Shown here one piece after another: positions 33,473 to 42,942 of a DNA stretch of 64,000 nt. The stretch comes from Flavipsychrobacter sp. Its GTDB lineage: Bacteria; Bacteroidota; Bacteroidia; Chitinophagales; Chitinophagaceae. How positions within the stretch are numbered: position 1 is the first letter of the stretch; the number at the start of each line of letters is the position of its first letter. A model generated the notes under the pieces. The model did no database searches and had not been told where the DNA came from. It saw only the letters and a program-made list of their open reading frames with translations. Location of the stretch: the NCBI GenBank assembly GCA_017849575.1, contig JAFIGV010000014.1, positions 350,781-414,780 of the forward strand, written 5' to 3'. The translations under genes were made by a program, and so were the position numbers.

Positions 33473-35875
33473 CTATTTTCCTTTGGGGTGAAGCGTCCAT
33501 ACATGGGTTTGGGACTGAGCGCCCTTAGCATTTCTGGGTAAAAACAACAATCTATAATACTTACCCTCTGCCCACCGGGAAACGGAACTTCCATAAAACG
33601 GACTGCCGGGATTCCCCGACTGACCGCCGGGATAAACACCGAATGCGCGAATAGAATCTTTGTCCAGAGAGACTACCATACGCCAAGACGGTCCATGGGT
33701 GGGTTTCGCAGCGTTGATGGTTACGCCCCACCCGCCTATCTTCAGGTGTTGATATCCGAAAGCATCAATACGTGCAAGATGTGTAAGTCGGGTGTTCTTG
33801 GCTTCATACCAGCTATCTGCCCCTGCTAATCGCGACAAACTATCCTGCCAGTTTTGCCTCACTTGCTCTACGGCCTGTACAATCGCGCTGTGGTAGGCTA
33901 CAGAGGTGTCGTTCAATAAAATGTCCAGGGTTCTTTCAGGAGAAGGATACAGCGTGCCTGAGAAATCTTTCTTCCAGAGCTTATCGTAAAAAAGTTCCCA
34001 AAAAACCTGAAATCTCGTGGCATCGCGGCTATCAGCATTCAATGCACCCTGCCACTCGGCGCGGGCAATAGTGTCGGGTCTTAGCAAGGTTTCCAGTACT
34101 GGCATTCCGGCGCGTGCCAGCTCCGAAACCACATCCTGCTGCATGTTCATATTATCTTCGACGGTTGCCGGCGCTGTAGCTGTCAGTAGTTCGTAGATTC
34201 TGTCGGATCGAAAATCATGGAAATAGCCGTTGTACCAATAAGGGTAGCTCGTATCGGTTGTGATTTGGTTGGCAGAAAAAAGAAAACCCTGCGCAGGATT
34301 GAGCACATGCGGGTTTTCCGCAACCGGAATTTTTTCTCCCCACAGTGTTGCACTGGTATTTCCTTTCATTACGTATCGTCCCTGATCTTTCCATTTATTG
34401 ATAAAGACGCCCTGACCCCAGATGGCAATATTCCCCGCACGATCGGCATAAATCATATTTTGAGCCGGACATTCAAAATGGGCAATAGCCTCGGTAAACG
34501 CCAGATAATCACGGGCGCGATTCAACAGATATACCGCCGCAAGTTCGTTGGAAGCCCGGTGTGCCATCCATTGAACAGCAAAGAGTCTGCCTGTGCCCAA
34601 AGGATCCGGAAAACTAGGATCGTACATTATAGGTCCATGCAGGCTGTAATAAACAGTGTCGGTAAAATCGGGCTTTCCCTTAATCCCAATAGTTTCTACT
34701 CGTTTATCAAAATTTTTGGACTGTCCGTCGAAAATGTATTGACCTGCATTAAGCCTTTCAATTTCGTAGAAATCTTTTACGTCGCGGTAATTATTGGTAA
34801 AGCCCCAGGACAGCGAATCGTTGAAGCCAATGATGATGCCCGGAGCCCCGGGTAGAGACACACCGTAAACATTCATTTCAGGCGACTGTAACTGCATCTC
34901 GAACCAAAGCGAAGGAAGATTCAGCCCCAGATGCGGATCATTGCATAGGATAGGAGCCCCGGTGCGGGTATGCACGCCGCCCAACACCCAGTTGTTGCTA
35001 CCCACAGCAGTTTCGTAATCGTCGAGCCTGGCCACTGCTTTGGAGGAGAAATGCACCCAGACACTATCGTCTGGCGGGGACGAAGGCCGGGACAGCGACG
35101 CCGGAGCAAAGGCGGTGCCTTCAGGGATTACGGGCTTACTTTGCAATCGTCTTTCGGGAAATAGAAAATTAAATTGTTCCGTTCCCAGGGCATCGCGCAG
35201 AGCCGTGAGTGCAAAGTCTTCGGTATAGCCGGTAAGGTCATCAGCCATATACTTGAGCAGCAGCGCTGTTTTCAGATTCGTCCAGGGCTCAGGGGCAAAT
35301 CCCATTAGTTTATACTCCAGGGGCAGATCTTTGAATTTCAGAGAAGTGATGAAACTGTTGATGCCATCGCGGTACGCATCAAGCATTAATTTAGTTCTGG
35401 CGTCGGCCTCCATAGCCTCCAGCGAGTTCTCGGCACCAAACACCATCCCCTTTCTCCTCTGACCGCGATCGAATTCCAGAACAGCATTGCGAATTTTTCC
35501 GGTACGTGGGTCCTTGGCCATCCGTTCACCAACCACTTCTCCTACACGCCCTGCAGCAGCGCGGGTTTGAAAATCCATTTGCCAAAGGCGGAAGTAAGCA
35601 TGAATATAGCCCTGCAAAAAATAAAGATCGTGCTCGCTCTGTGCTACAATATGCGGCACCATCCGCTCCTCAAAAAAAACGGTTGCTGGTAGCTCCAAAG
35701 CTTCCAGGTTGATATCCTGCGAAGTGAATTGACCCATGGGCTCGGCCTGTGCAGCCCAACCGTTCACAGGATCGAGCAACCGGCCGAGTGCCGGCAGCCC
35801 GCTCAAAGGCTGATCGAGCAAAAAAATGAGCCCAGCGGTAAAGAAAAGCAGTAAAAGAGTGCGCAGCAAACGCAT
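33473..35875 (-). CDS. penicillin acylase family (S45) hydrolase
   Basis: About 800 aa, N-terminal-nucleophile amidase. Signal anchor at the N-terminus, alpha chain to about 290, then the self-cleavage site with nucleophile Ser in AVGSNNWVLGG (near residue 290). ILCNDPHLGLNLPS and GAPGIIIGFNDSLSWGFTNN match the beta chain. It hydrolyses amides such as acyl-homoserine lactones or beta-lactam side chains; which is unknown. Start 35875 preferred over 35893 because a TATATTG box overlaps the latter. Downstream genes follow in the same operon. Confidence 0.9.
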   Translation of the reverse strand: MRLLRTLLLLFFTAGLIFLLDQPLSGLPALGRLLDPVNGWAAQAEPMGQFTSQDINLEALELPATVFFEERMVPHIVAQSEHDLYFLQGYIHAYFRLWQMDFQTRAAAGRVGEVVGERMAKDPRTGKIRNAVLEFDRGQRRKGMVFGAENSLEAMEADARTKLMLDAYRDGINSFITSLKFKDLPLEYKLMGFAPEPWTNLKTALLLKYMADDLTGYTEDFALTALRDALGTEQFNFLFPERRLQSKPVIPEGTAFAPASLSRPSSPPDDSVWVHFSSKAVARLDDYETAVGSNNWVLGGVHTRTGAPILCNDPHLGLNLPSLWFEMQLQSPEMNVYGVSLPGAPGIIIGFNDSLSWGFTNNYRDVKDFYEIERLNAGQYIFDGQSKNFDKRVETIGIKGKPDFTDTVYYSLHGPIMYDPSFPDPLGTGRLFAVQWMAHRASNELAAVYLLNRARDYLAFTEAIAHFECPAQNMIYADRAGNIAIWGQGVFINKWKDQGRYVMKGNTSATLWGEKIPVAENPHVLNPAQGFLFSANQITTDTSYPYWYNGYFHDFRSDRIYELLTATAPATVEDNMNMQQDVVSELARAGMPVLETLLRPDTIARAEWQGALNADSRDATRFQVFWELFYDKLWKKDFSGTLYPSPERTLDILLNDTSVAYHSAIVQAVEQVRQNWQDSLSRLAGADSWYEAKNTRLTHLARIDAFGYQHLKIGGWGVTINAAKPTHGPSWRMVVSLDKDSIRAFGVYPGGQSGNPGSPFYGSSVSRWAEGKYYRLLFLPRNAKGAQSQTHVWTLHPKGK

Positions 35876-35960
35876 GCTGTTTTTTATCCTCAATATAAGC
35901 TATTTAGCAGCGCAAAGGGCGGCGAAATGAATAAAAACATTTGGCTAATTTCGCCATCCT

Positions 35961-36998
35961 ATGGAAAAGAAGGAACGGAAGCCTGTTTATTACAGTCAAT
36001 ACCTCCAGCTCGACAAGATCCTCAACGCTCAGGAACCAGAGAGCGGGAAAGAAGGTATCAGAGCCGATGATGAAATGCTGTTCATCATCATCCACCAGGC
36101 CTATGAACTTTGGTTCAAGCAGATATTGCATGAGCTGAATGTGATCCGCGCCATCTTCAAGCAAAACAATATTTCTAATAACAGTCCCGACGTTTATAAC
36201 TCCGTGCATCGGCTGAAACGAGTTTGTAAGATACTCGATGTGGCGGTTTCACAGATGAGTGTGCTGGAGACCATGACACCGCTTGACTTCCTCGATTTCA
36301 GAGACTTGCTCCGGCCCGCTTCAGGCTTCCAAAGCATTCAGTTCAAAATGATCGAGGCTTCGCTGGGGCTGCAGTACAACAAGCGTCACGGACAAAATTA
36401 TTATCTGTCACAACTTACGGAACAAGATGTAGCGCGGGTAAAACAGGCCGAACAGGAAGAAAGCCTGCTGGTACTTATTAACCGCTGGCTGGAGCGAATG
36501 CCCTTTATTAAAGATGGCAGTTACTGGAAAGAAGTGCGCTCTGATGCACCATTCTGGCAACAATATCGCGCGGCCTACGAAAGCAGCCTTCAGGATGCGG
36601 AACAAGTCAATCTGAAGACCTTTGACAGCCTTTTCCTGAATGAAGAAGCGTATCCCGAAGGCAGGAGCTTTAGTCTTGATGCCAACAAGAATGCCTTATT
36701 TATCATGCTTTACCGCGATCATCCCTTGCTGCATCTGCCTTATGAGCTACTGAGCACGCTACTTGAGATTGACGAGCTTCTAAGCCTCTGGCGCCACCGC
36801 CATATTCACATGGTGCAGCGAACCATTGGTAAACGCGTAGGGACCGGTGGAAGCAGCGGAGCTGAATATCTACGCAATGCTGCCGATTCGCATTATGTTT
36901 TTAAAGAGCTTGCGGAACTTACATCATTCCTGCTGCCGCGGCACATGCTGCCCGAACTGCCTAAGGATCTGATTCGTGATCTAAGCTATACACATTGA
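35961..36998 (+). CDS. kynA: tryptophan 2,3-dioxygenase
   Basis: 345 aa haem enzyme opening the indole ring of tryptophan to N-formylkynurenine. Seen: DEMLFIIIHQAYELWFKQILHE, with the substrate-binding His near residue 53, LRPASGFQSIQFKMIEA, and HRHIHMVQRTIG with the proximal haem His near residue 277. No other kynurenine-pathway gene is present. The stop overlaps the next ATG (TGATG), coupling it to an ABC exporter. Confidence 0.95.
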   Translation: MEKKERKPVYYSQYLQLDKILNAQEPESGKEGIRADDEMLFIIIHQAYELWFKQILHELNVIRAIFKQNNISNNSPDVYNSVHRLKRVCKILDVAVSQMSVLETMTPLDFLDFRDLLRPASGFQSIQFKMIEASLGLQYNKRHGQNYYLSQLTEQDVARVKQAEQEESLLVLINRWLERMPFIKDGSYWKEVRSDAPFWQQYRAAYESSLQDAEQVNLKTFDSLFLNEEAYPEGRSFSLDANKNALFIMLYRDHPLLHLPYELLSTLLEIDELLSLWRHRHIHMVQRTIGKRVGTGGSSGAEYLRNAADSHYVFKELAELTSFLLPRHMLPELPKDLIRDLSYTH

Positions 36999-37753
36999 TG
37001 TCCTCAGCGATCGAGATATCCGGACTTTACAAAAAGTATAAAGGAGCTTGGAGCGCAGCACTCGACGGCCTTTCTTTAACAGCAGAAAAAGGCAGGATCA
37101 CCGGGTTGCTCGGGCCTAATGGTGCAGGCAAAACCACCTGTATCAACATCATTTGCGGACTGGTTCGAGCCGATAGGGGTAGTGTTCAGATTTTTGGCCA
37201 TGATGCCGGAACTCAAATCCAGACCGTGCGGTCGCTGATCGGTGTTGTGCCGCAACAAATTGCTCTGTTTGAAAACATGACGGCCCTTGAAAACTTTCGT
37301 TACATCGGAAGTTTATATGGCATTGCGCAGGTAACGATAAAAGAACGTTCGAAGAACCTGCTCGAACGCCTGGGCCTTGCCCAACATGCTGACAAACGTG
37401 TGGGCCGGTATAGCGGAGGTATGAAACGCAGAGCCAACATCATCGCTTCTTTGTTGCACCAACCTGACCTGATTATTCTTGATGAACCCACCGCAGGGGT
37501 AGATGTTCAAAGTCGGGCTATGATTCACGAATTTTTGAAGGAATACCAACAGGCTGGCAAAACAATTTTGTACACCTCACATCATCTGGACGAGGCCGAA
37601 GAACTTTGTGAGAACGTCGTGATCATTGATGAAGGCAGACATATCATCAGCGGATCGCCAAAAGACCTCATTATACAAACCCGTAAACAAACCGACTGCA
37701 GAAAACTTGAAGATGTCTTTCTTCATTACACCGGACATTCGGTAAGAGACTAA
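36998..37753 (+). CDS. ABC transporter ATP-binding protein (ABC-2 type)
   Basis: 251 aa ATPase. Walker A GPNGAGKTTC, signature YSGGMKRR, Walker B LIILDEPTAGVD and the H-loop TSHHLDEAEEL are all in place, of the DrrA-like daunorubicin-resistance group. ATG at 36998 overlaps the dioxygenase stop. It pairs with the permease directly after it to export an unknown compound. The coupling to tryptophan dioxygenase hints at a kynurenine-type cargo, but this is only inference. Confidence 0.9.
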   Translation: MSSAIEISGLYKKYKGAWSAALDGLSLTAEKGRITGLLGPNGAGKTTCINIICGLVRADRGSVQIFGHDAGTQIQTVRSLIGVVPQQIALFENMTALENFRYIGSLYGIAQVTIKERSKNLLERLGLAQHADKRVGRYSGGMKRRANIIASLLHQPDLIILDEPTAGVDVQSRAMIHEFLKEYQQAGKTILYTSHHLDEAEELCENVVIIDEGRHIISGSPKDLIIQTRKQTDCRKLEDVFLHYTGHSVRD

Positions 37754-37754
37754 C

Positions 37755-39053
37755 ATGAAAAAGATAACGGCAACACTAATCAAAGAGTGGATATTGCTGC
37801 GCAGGGATGTGGCAGGGTTGCTGCTGTTGTTTCTCATGCCGGCCATACTCATTATTGTGATGGCTATGGTTCAGGATGCTCCATTCCGCGACTATCAGGA
37901 AATCCGGTTCGATCTGCTGCTGGTCGATGAAGACGGTGGAAGCCTTGCCCGGGAAATTAAATCAGGACTAAAAGCCAGTAAGAATTTTCATGTCATTGAC
38001 TCACTGGAAGGGTCGGCCCTGAGCAGCGGGCAATTACAGAAACTGCTCAGAGAAGGCGACTATCATGTGGGTATCGTTATTCCCAATGGCGCAACCGCAG
38101 AAGTGGTGAACAGCGCTAACATCATTGCTAACAATATCTCCAGGAAGCTGGGCCTTGGGGGCACCATGCCCTCACGGTCCACTCGCGACAACCGTTATGT
38201 GCGCATGTACTTCGATCCTGTGTCGAAGCCAACGTTCAGAACCTCTATTTCTTTTGCGCTCGACAGATTCGTGACCTATTCCTGCTCCAATCTTTTGGTG
38301 CAGCGCATTTCGCAACTCAGCAAACTGGCGGGTGACAGTGCGGAGATGAATGACGATTTCCGTAAGGTTTTTGCAGGCATCGGCATCAAAGAAGAAGTGT
38401 TGAACGATACGCAGGGCGACAAAACGTACATCAATTCAGTACAGCACAACGTACCCTCCTGGGCCATTTTCGGCATGTTCTTCATTGTCATCCCTATTGC
38501 GGGTCATATGATTCGCGAACGCGAAGATGGCAGCGCCGTAAGAATCGAACTAATACCCCATGCGCTGCGCCTGGTTGCGTTGGGCCGGATACTTTTTTAC
38601 ACGCTGATGTGTACCCTTCAGTTTTGGGTGATGGCCGGTATCGGGCTTTGGATACTTCCCTTGTTAGGGCTTCCCGCGTTATATCTCGGGCTCCATGCAT
38701 GGGTGTTACTTCCCGTTTCTTTCGCCATAGCATTTGCGGCCACTTCGTTTGGGTATTTTACCGGTGCAGTTTTTCGCACGACCAATCAAGCCATGCCGTT
38801 CGGCGCCATATCGATAGTGATACTTTCAGCCATGGGCGGGCTTTGGGTGCCTGTGGAACTGTTGCCACCCGTAATGCAGCGGGTAGCCATGATTTCTCCG
38901 CTGCACTGGAGCCTGGAGGCGGTTCATCATGTGATTTTGCGCAACGGTGGAATCGGCAGCGTGGCCGGCCACATTTTATTCCTTATGGCTTTTGGAACGA
39001 TACTTTGGGGCATCAGTATTTACAAAAATGTTTCCAGGGCCCGCGGCATCTAA
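37755..39053 (+). CDS. ABC-2 type transporter permease
   Basis: 432 aa. One N-terminal membrane helix (about 20-36), a large soluble domain (to about 235, MVQDAPFRDYQEIRFDLLLVDEDG) and five or six C-terminal helices ending in KNVSRARGI. This large extracytoplasmic insert is typical of the DrrB/YhhJ-like group. It starts 1 nt after the ATPase stop. Converges on the UbiD gene. Confidence 0.85.
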   Translation: MKKITATLIKEWILLRRDVAGLLLLFLMPAILIIVMAMVQDAPFRDYQEIRFDLLLVDEDGGSLAREIKSGLKASKNFHVIDSLEGSALSSGQLQKLLREGDYHVGIVIPNGATAEVVNSANIIANNISRKLGLGGTMPSRSTRDNRYVRMYFDPVSKPTFRTSISFALDRFVTYSCSNLLVQRISQLSKLAGDSAEMNDDFRKVFAGIGIKEEVLNDTQGDKTYINSVQHNVPSWAIFGMFFIVIPIAGHMIREREDGSAVRIELIPHALRLVALGRILFYTLMCTLQFWVMAGIGLWILPLLGLPALYLGLHAWVLLPVSFAIAFAATSFGYFTGAVFRTTNQAMPFGAISIVILSAMGGLWVPVELLPPVMQRVAMISPLHWSLEAVHHVILRNGGIGSVAGHILFLMAFGTILWGISIYKNVSRARGI

Positions 39054-39060
39054 ACGATGG

Positions 39061-40899
39061 TTATATAACGCCATAAAGGCTTCCGCCTTTCTGAAACAGC
39101 CTATCCACTCGTCTTTCTACTTCAGGATCTTTCTCCAGCGGAGGTGCATGGTGGGGCTTCATTCTCGCATCAATAATGATGGGACCCTCACATCCCCAAT
39201 GTTTAAACTTTACGAAACTACCCACTCCGTAAATGTCGTGAGAAGGGTTGCTTCTCGTGAAGGTGACCCAAAGAAAGTTATTAAGTTGCGCGGAAACAAA
39301 ATGGCTATCCTCACAAATAATGAGTAAGGGGCAACCCGACAAGGAAGACAAATGCGGCAACAACTCTTCACTGACAGCAGTAAAAAATTCTGTGGCACCG
39401 GCGTAGTCTGTAAACGGGGGAGCACCGAGGGCTACTATTCCCGGAAGAATAATTCTGGGTGCGGTACCAAACCTGAGTTCATGCAGCACCTGCGGCGGCT
39501 CTGTGCAAAGCGTTCTCTTGGTTTCACCACAAGCTGCGAAGACTACTTTACTACCCTTGTTCAGCCCTGTCCCCGAATAGTCGAGGGTATCGATGGTGGT
39601 TTGCGTCTGAAAGTGGAGGTCTGTGCGGGGATCCATCCGCTCTAAGACAAACTGCATAAACGCGGCGATATCCTGACTTTGCAGGGCATTCTTCTGATCG
39701 GCAGCAATCCAAAGATATTTTGCAAGGCTGAGCTGGCCTGTACCCAAAATACGGTTGGCGATGGTCAGCAATTCGGCGGGCTTTTTCGGAGAATCGTAGG
39801 GGGTGTACCGTTCGCTACCCACGGCCAGCAACAAGGGGTGCACTCCGGCTGCATCCACCGCATGTATATTTTTCAAACCCGGTATTTCGGCTGGCACAGC
39901 GTCTCCGGTAAGTTCGTGAATGAGCGCACCAAAGCTCGTATCTTCCTGAGGTGGCCGGCCCACCACCGTGAAAGGCCAGATGGCATTGTTGCGGGCAAAG
40001 ACATTTTTCACCTTTAGTACAGGAAAATTGTGTTGCAGACTGTAGTACCCAAGATGGTCGCCGAAAGGACCTTCCGGAAGAGTTTCGTTTGCTTCAATAT
40101 CTCCTGTAATCACAAAGTCAGCATCGGTGCTGATACAGTAGCCCTGATGGTAACAATAGCGAAAACTTCTGCCGCCCAGCACACCGGCAAACTGAAGCTC
40201 GCTCATGCCCTCGGGCAAAGGCATAACTGCTGCGAGTGTGTGTGCCGGCGGACCGCCTACAAAGATGCTAACCCTTAACGGCAACCCGCGTGCATTGGCC
40301 TTGGCCTGATGAACGCCAATACCTCGGTGTATTTGATAATGGAGCCCAATCTCCTCGTTGAGCTTGTATTGATTTCCGTTGAGTTGAATCCGGTACATGC
40401 CCAGATTTGCACGCATAGCGGAGGGTCTTTCCACATCTTCGGAGTAAACCTGCGGCAAGGTGATAAATGCACCACCATCTTTAGGCCAGTGTTGTATCAG
40501 AGGCAAATCCCCGATTCTGATTTGGTTTTGCAGTACGGGCCGTTGGAAAACAGCCTTCTGCGGAAAGGCGTCGAGACCCGCAATAGCTGCGTCTAAAGCT
40601 CGAAAAGGCTGCCGGAACGCCGAAGAAGGATCCGTTTTTAACCGAATAAGCTGTTCCACCGTTTTAAAAGTCTTGCGGAAAATAAAGCGGCTGCGATCCA
40701 TCGTTCCGAATATATTGCTGGCAGCACGGTATCGGGTTCCTTTCACCCGTTCGAATAATACGGCCGGTCCCTGCGCTTCGTACATCCTCAATTGAATCGC
40801 CGCCATTTCCAGAAAGGGATCTACTTCTTCCTTCACCCGAACTAACTGTCCGTGCCGCTCGAGATCAAGCAAACAAGCTTCAAGACTACTATAGGCCAT
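39061..40899 (-). CDS. UbiD-family prenylated-FMN decarboxylase
   Basis: 612 aa. Seen: GMYRIQLNGNQYKLNEEIGLHYQIHRG, PAHTLAAVMPLPEG (substrate/metal region), and EGPFGDHLGYY, with the catalytic Glu. The Arg-Glu-Glu triad appears preserved. Size and order fit the MqnL-like enzymes of futalosine-type menaquinone synthesis, since MqnA is also in the window, though classic UbiD acting on aromatic acids is not excluded. UbiX, which supplies the cofactor, is not in view. Confidence 0.85.
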   Translation of the reverse strand: MAYSSLEACLLDLERHGQLVRVKEEVDPFLEMAAIQLRMYEAQGPAVLFERVKGTRYRAASNIFGTMDRSRFIFRKTFKTVEQLIRLKTDPSSAFRQPFRALDAAIAGLDAFPQKAVFQRPVLQNQIRIGDLPLIQHWPKDGGAFITLPQVYSEDVERPSAMRANLGMYRIQLNGNQYKLNEEIGLHYQIHRGIGVHQAKANARGLPLRVSIFVGGPPAHTLAAVMPLPEGMSELQFAGVLGGRSFRYCYHQGYCISTDADFVITGDIEANETLPEGPFGDHLGYYSLQHNFPVLKVKNVFARNNAIWPFTVVGRPPQEDTSFGALIHELTGDAVPAEIPGLKNIHAVDAAGVHPLLLAVGSERYTPYDSPKKPAELLTIANRILGTGQLSLAKYLWIAADQKNALQSQDIAAFMQFVLERMDPRTDLHFQTQTTIDTLDYSGTGLNKGSKVVFAACGETKRTLCTEPPQVLHELRFGTAPRIILPGIVALGAPPFTDYAGATEFFTAVSEELLPHLSSLSGCPLLIICEDSHFVSAQLNNFLWVTFTRSNPSHDIYGVGSFVKFKHWGCEGPIIIDARMKPHHAPPLEKDPEVERRVDRLFQKGGSLYGVI

Positions 40900-40956
40900 A
40901 AATCATTACTCCATGATGGAAACACAAAGTAACAGTAATAGAAATGAAAATGCAGT

Positions 40957-41376
40957 TCAGGCGCGTTTAGCGCGGTAAGCGTTGTGGAAATCAACTTTCC
41001 GGTTGTTGCCGGTGTGTACCGGTTCAAGCGCCAGACGGATTGCATCCAGTATATTGTCGCTGGTGAGATAACGGCGTTCCTTTACGGCTGTACGTTTCCG
41101 GTTCACCAGATATACATCATCTTCTAACAAAGTGAAGACTACTGGAAGGCAGGCATGCCGTACATTGTCCAGCAGCAGATGGTAGGCATCTGTTGTAGAT
41201 TTTCCGGGATGGGGAGAATTAAGAAAAACAAGATCGGGTTTTACCTCATGAACCATTTCATTAAGGATATCCTCATGCTCACAGATATACACCCGAAAAC
41301 CGCGGCCTCGAAGCATCTCGCCGTCAATGTGCAAAATCTGCATGTCGTCGCCTGTCATTAATATCCGTAGAGCCAT
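40957..41376 (-). CDS. degenerate receiver-like protein
   Basis: 139 aa with the alternating beta/alpha order of a response-regulator receiver (ILMTGDDMQILHIDG, then KPDLVFLNSPHPGKS, then LPVVFTL). The phospho-acceptor Asp position after LVF is Leu-Asn, so normal phosphorylation seems lost. There is no output domain. It may bind other regulators, acting as a pseudo-receiver. It sits 57 nt before the UbiD gene on the same strand. Confidence 0.6.
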   Translation of the reverse strand: MALRILMTGDDMQILHIDGEMLRGRGFRVYICEHEDILNEMVHEVKPDLVFLNSPHPGKSTTDAYHLLLDNVRHACLPVVFTLLEDDVYLVNRKRTAVKERRYLTSDNILDAIRLALEPVHTGNNRKVDFHNAYRAKRA

Positions 41377-42104
41377 AACACCTGTTTTAAATGTACTTCA
41401 TACTTTAACTACGTAAAAAACGGTGCCAAAGTTTTATGAAGTCAAAACCAATTGGTCATGAAGAAAACAACTGTATATATAGACCCTTGACGGGTAGGAC
41501 AAGTTGGGTAACTTCAACCCACTATGGGCGAAAAAGCGGTTGGAGAAGGAAAAATAATTTATAAGACCGTATTTCTTCTCCACAAACGTATCGCTGCGGC
41601 CAACTGTGTTTTATAGTGCCCGGAGGCCATCGTCATTAGCTGTAGCGATATTTCTTTTTCAACATCAAAAAAGTATTTCAGAAAAAAACACAAGAGTGCT
41701 GTGGCTGGCTTCATGGTCATTCTATTCTTTCTTTGCTCGGGGTGTTTCACTTTTCTCCCTCCGTTTTAAAGACTATGCCAGCACTTATAATTGCTCCCTT
41801 GTTCTTGCCTTACGCAATCTGGAGCGGAGGTAGGCCCGGGCAATCTGGTAGCTGCTTTTCAGATAGGCCGCCAGGCTTCGGCCTGTACCCGGGGGAATCA
41901 TGGCCGATTTAGGATGGGTAATTTCTTTGTAGGCCAGGACTACAAAAACGGCGCGCAGCGTATGGACTATGATGCTACTCCTTTTCATCGCAATAGGTGA
42001 AAAAATTTGATTCCCAGGGCTGATAAGGTTTCGTTAAATAGGTTTTTGGGAGGGTCTGACTTTTGCATCCTTTCTGTTAACTTGAGCAAGAGAAAGAACC
42101 GCCA
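41377..42104. other. 728-base stretch with no confident gene
   Basis: Contains two minus-strand frames that could be small genes: 41785-41988 (67 aa, basic helical, PKSAMIPPGTGRSLAAYLK) and 41559-41750 (63 aa, DVEKEISLQLMTMASGHYK). Neither has a clear promoter or recognisable family. On the plus strand a TAACTTG box (42078-42084) lies about 20 nt before the rhomboid gene. A short stem TGGGT/ACCCA is at about 41505-41521. Confidence 0.4.
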
Positions 42105-42908
42105 ATGATTTTCACGATTGCCCTGATAGCTACTACCTGCGTTATATCCTACAAAGGAATTAAAGACGAGATGTTTCTTCAACGCTATGCCTTTAGTATA
42201 GAAAAGGTGAAGCACAACCGGGAGTACATTCGTTACGTTTCTTCGGGCTTTCTTCACGTCAACTGGATACATCTTGTCGTGAATATGTTTGTTCTATGGT
42301 CTTTTGGAAGTGGTATAGAAGTGGGTTTCGGACCGCAGTCCCTGCTTTTTATTTACTTCAGCAGTCTTGTCGGAGGAAATGTGCTGGCTTACTTCATTCA
42401 TACCTACAACCCGGGTTACACATCGGTGGGAGCCAGCGGAGCCATTGCCGGCCTCGTATTTGCCTCAATAGCTATCAGCCCGAATCTTCAGATATTCTTT
42501 CTGCCGTCGTGGGTTTTCGGCATCGCTTACGTCGTTTATACCCTATATGCCATCCGCTCGAAAAGAACCGATGTAGGTCATGCCGCCCACCTCGGGGGCG
42601 CATTGATCGGCATGCTCGTGGCGCTACTTATTTTTCCCGAAGCCCTCGTGCACAATTGGCTCCCGGTGCTGGCCATACTCTTGCCGGGCATCGTACTGAT
42701 TGTAGTGATGATAAAAAAACCAGAGCTGATTCTCATTGACAAGAGGACACAAAAAAAGCAGCTTACTGTTGAAGACCGCTATAATATGAACCGCCGCACA
42801 AGACAGGAAGAGATAGACCGCATCCTCGAAAAGATCAACCAAAAAGGTATAGATAGCCTGAGCAAAAAAGAGCGCAACCTGCTTGATGAATATTCACAAT
42901 CGCAGTAA
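42105..42908 (+). CDS. rhomboid-family intramembrane serine protease
   Basis: 267 aa with six or seven helices. Catalytic Ser in VGASGAIAGLVFA (GxSG), catalytic His in HAAHLGGALIGM, and the HVNWIHLVVNMFVLW opening loop are all there. It cleaves transmembrane segments within the inner membrane. The C-terminal about 60 residues are cytosolic and charged (YNMNRRTRQEEIDRILEKIN), helical. A short charged tail of this kind is common in this phylum. Confidence 0.9.
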   Translation: MIFTIALIATTCVISYKGIKDEMFLQRYAFSIEKVKHNREYIRYVSSGFLHVNWIHLVVNMFVLWSFGSGIEVGFGPQSLLFIYFSSLVGGNVLAYFIHTYNPGYTSVGASGAIAGLVFASIAISPNLQIFFLPSWVFGIAYVVYTLYAIRSKRTDVGHAAHLGGALIGMLVALLIFPEALVHNWLPVLAILLPGIVLIVVMIKKPELILIDKRTQKKQLTVEDRYNMNRRTRQEEIDRILEKINQKGIDSLSKKERNLLDEYSQSQ

Positions 42909-42942
42909 AACAGGAATACGGTTACCTTTACCCCTTTAGACT

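Noticed and set aside
41606..42000. Plus-strand frames of 69-75 aa in the 41.4-42.1 kb gap.
   Set aside because: Composition does not look like protein and they overlap better minus-strand frames.
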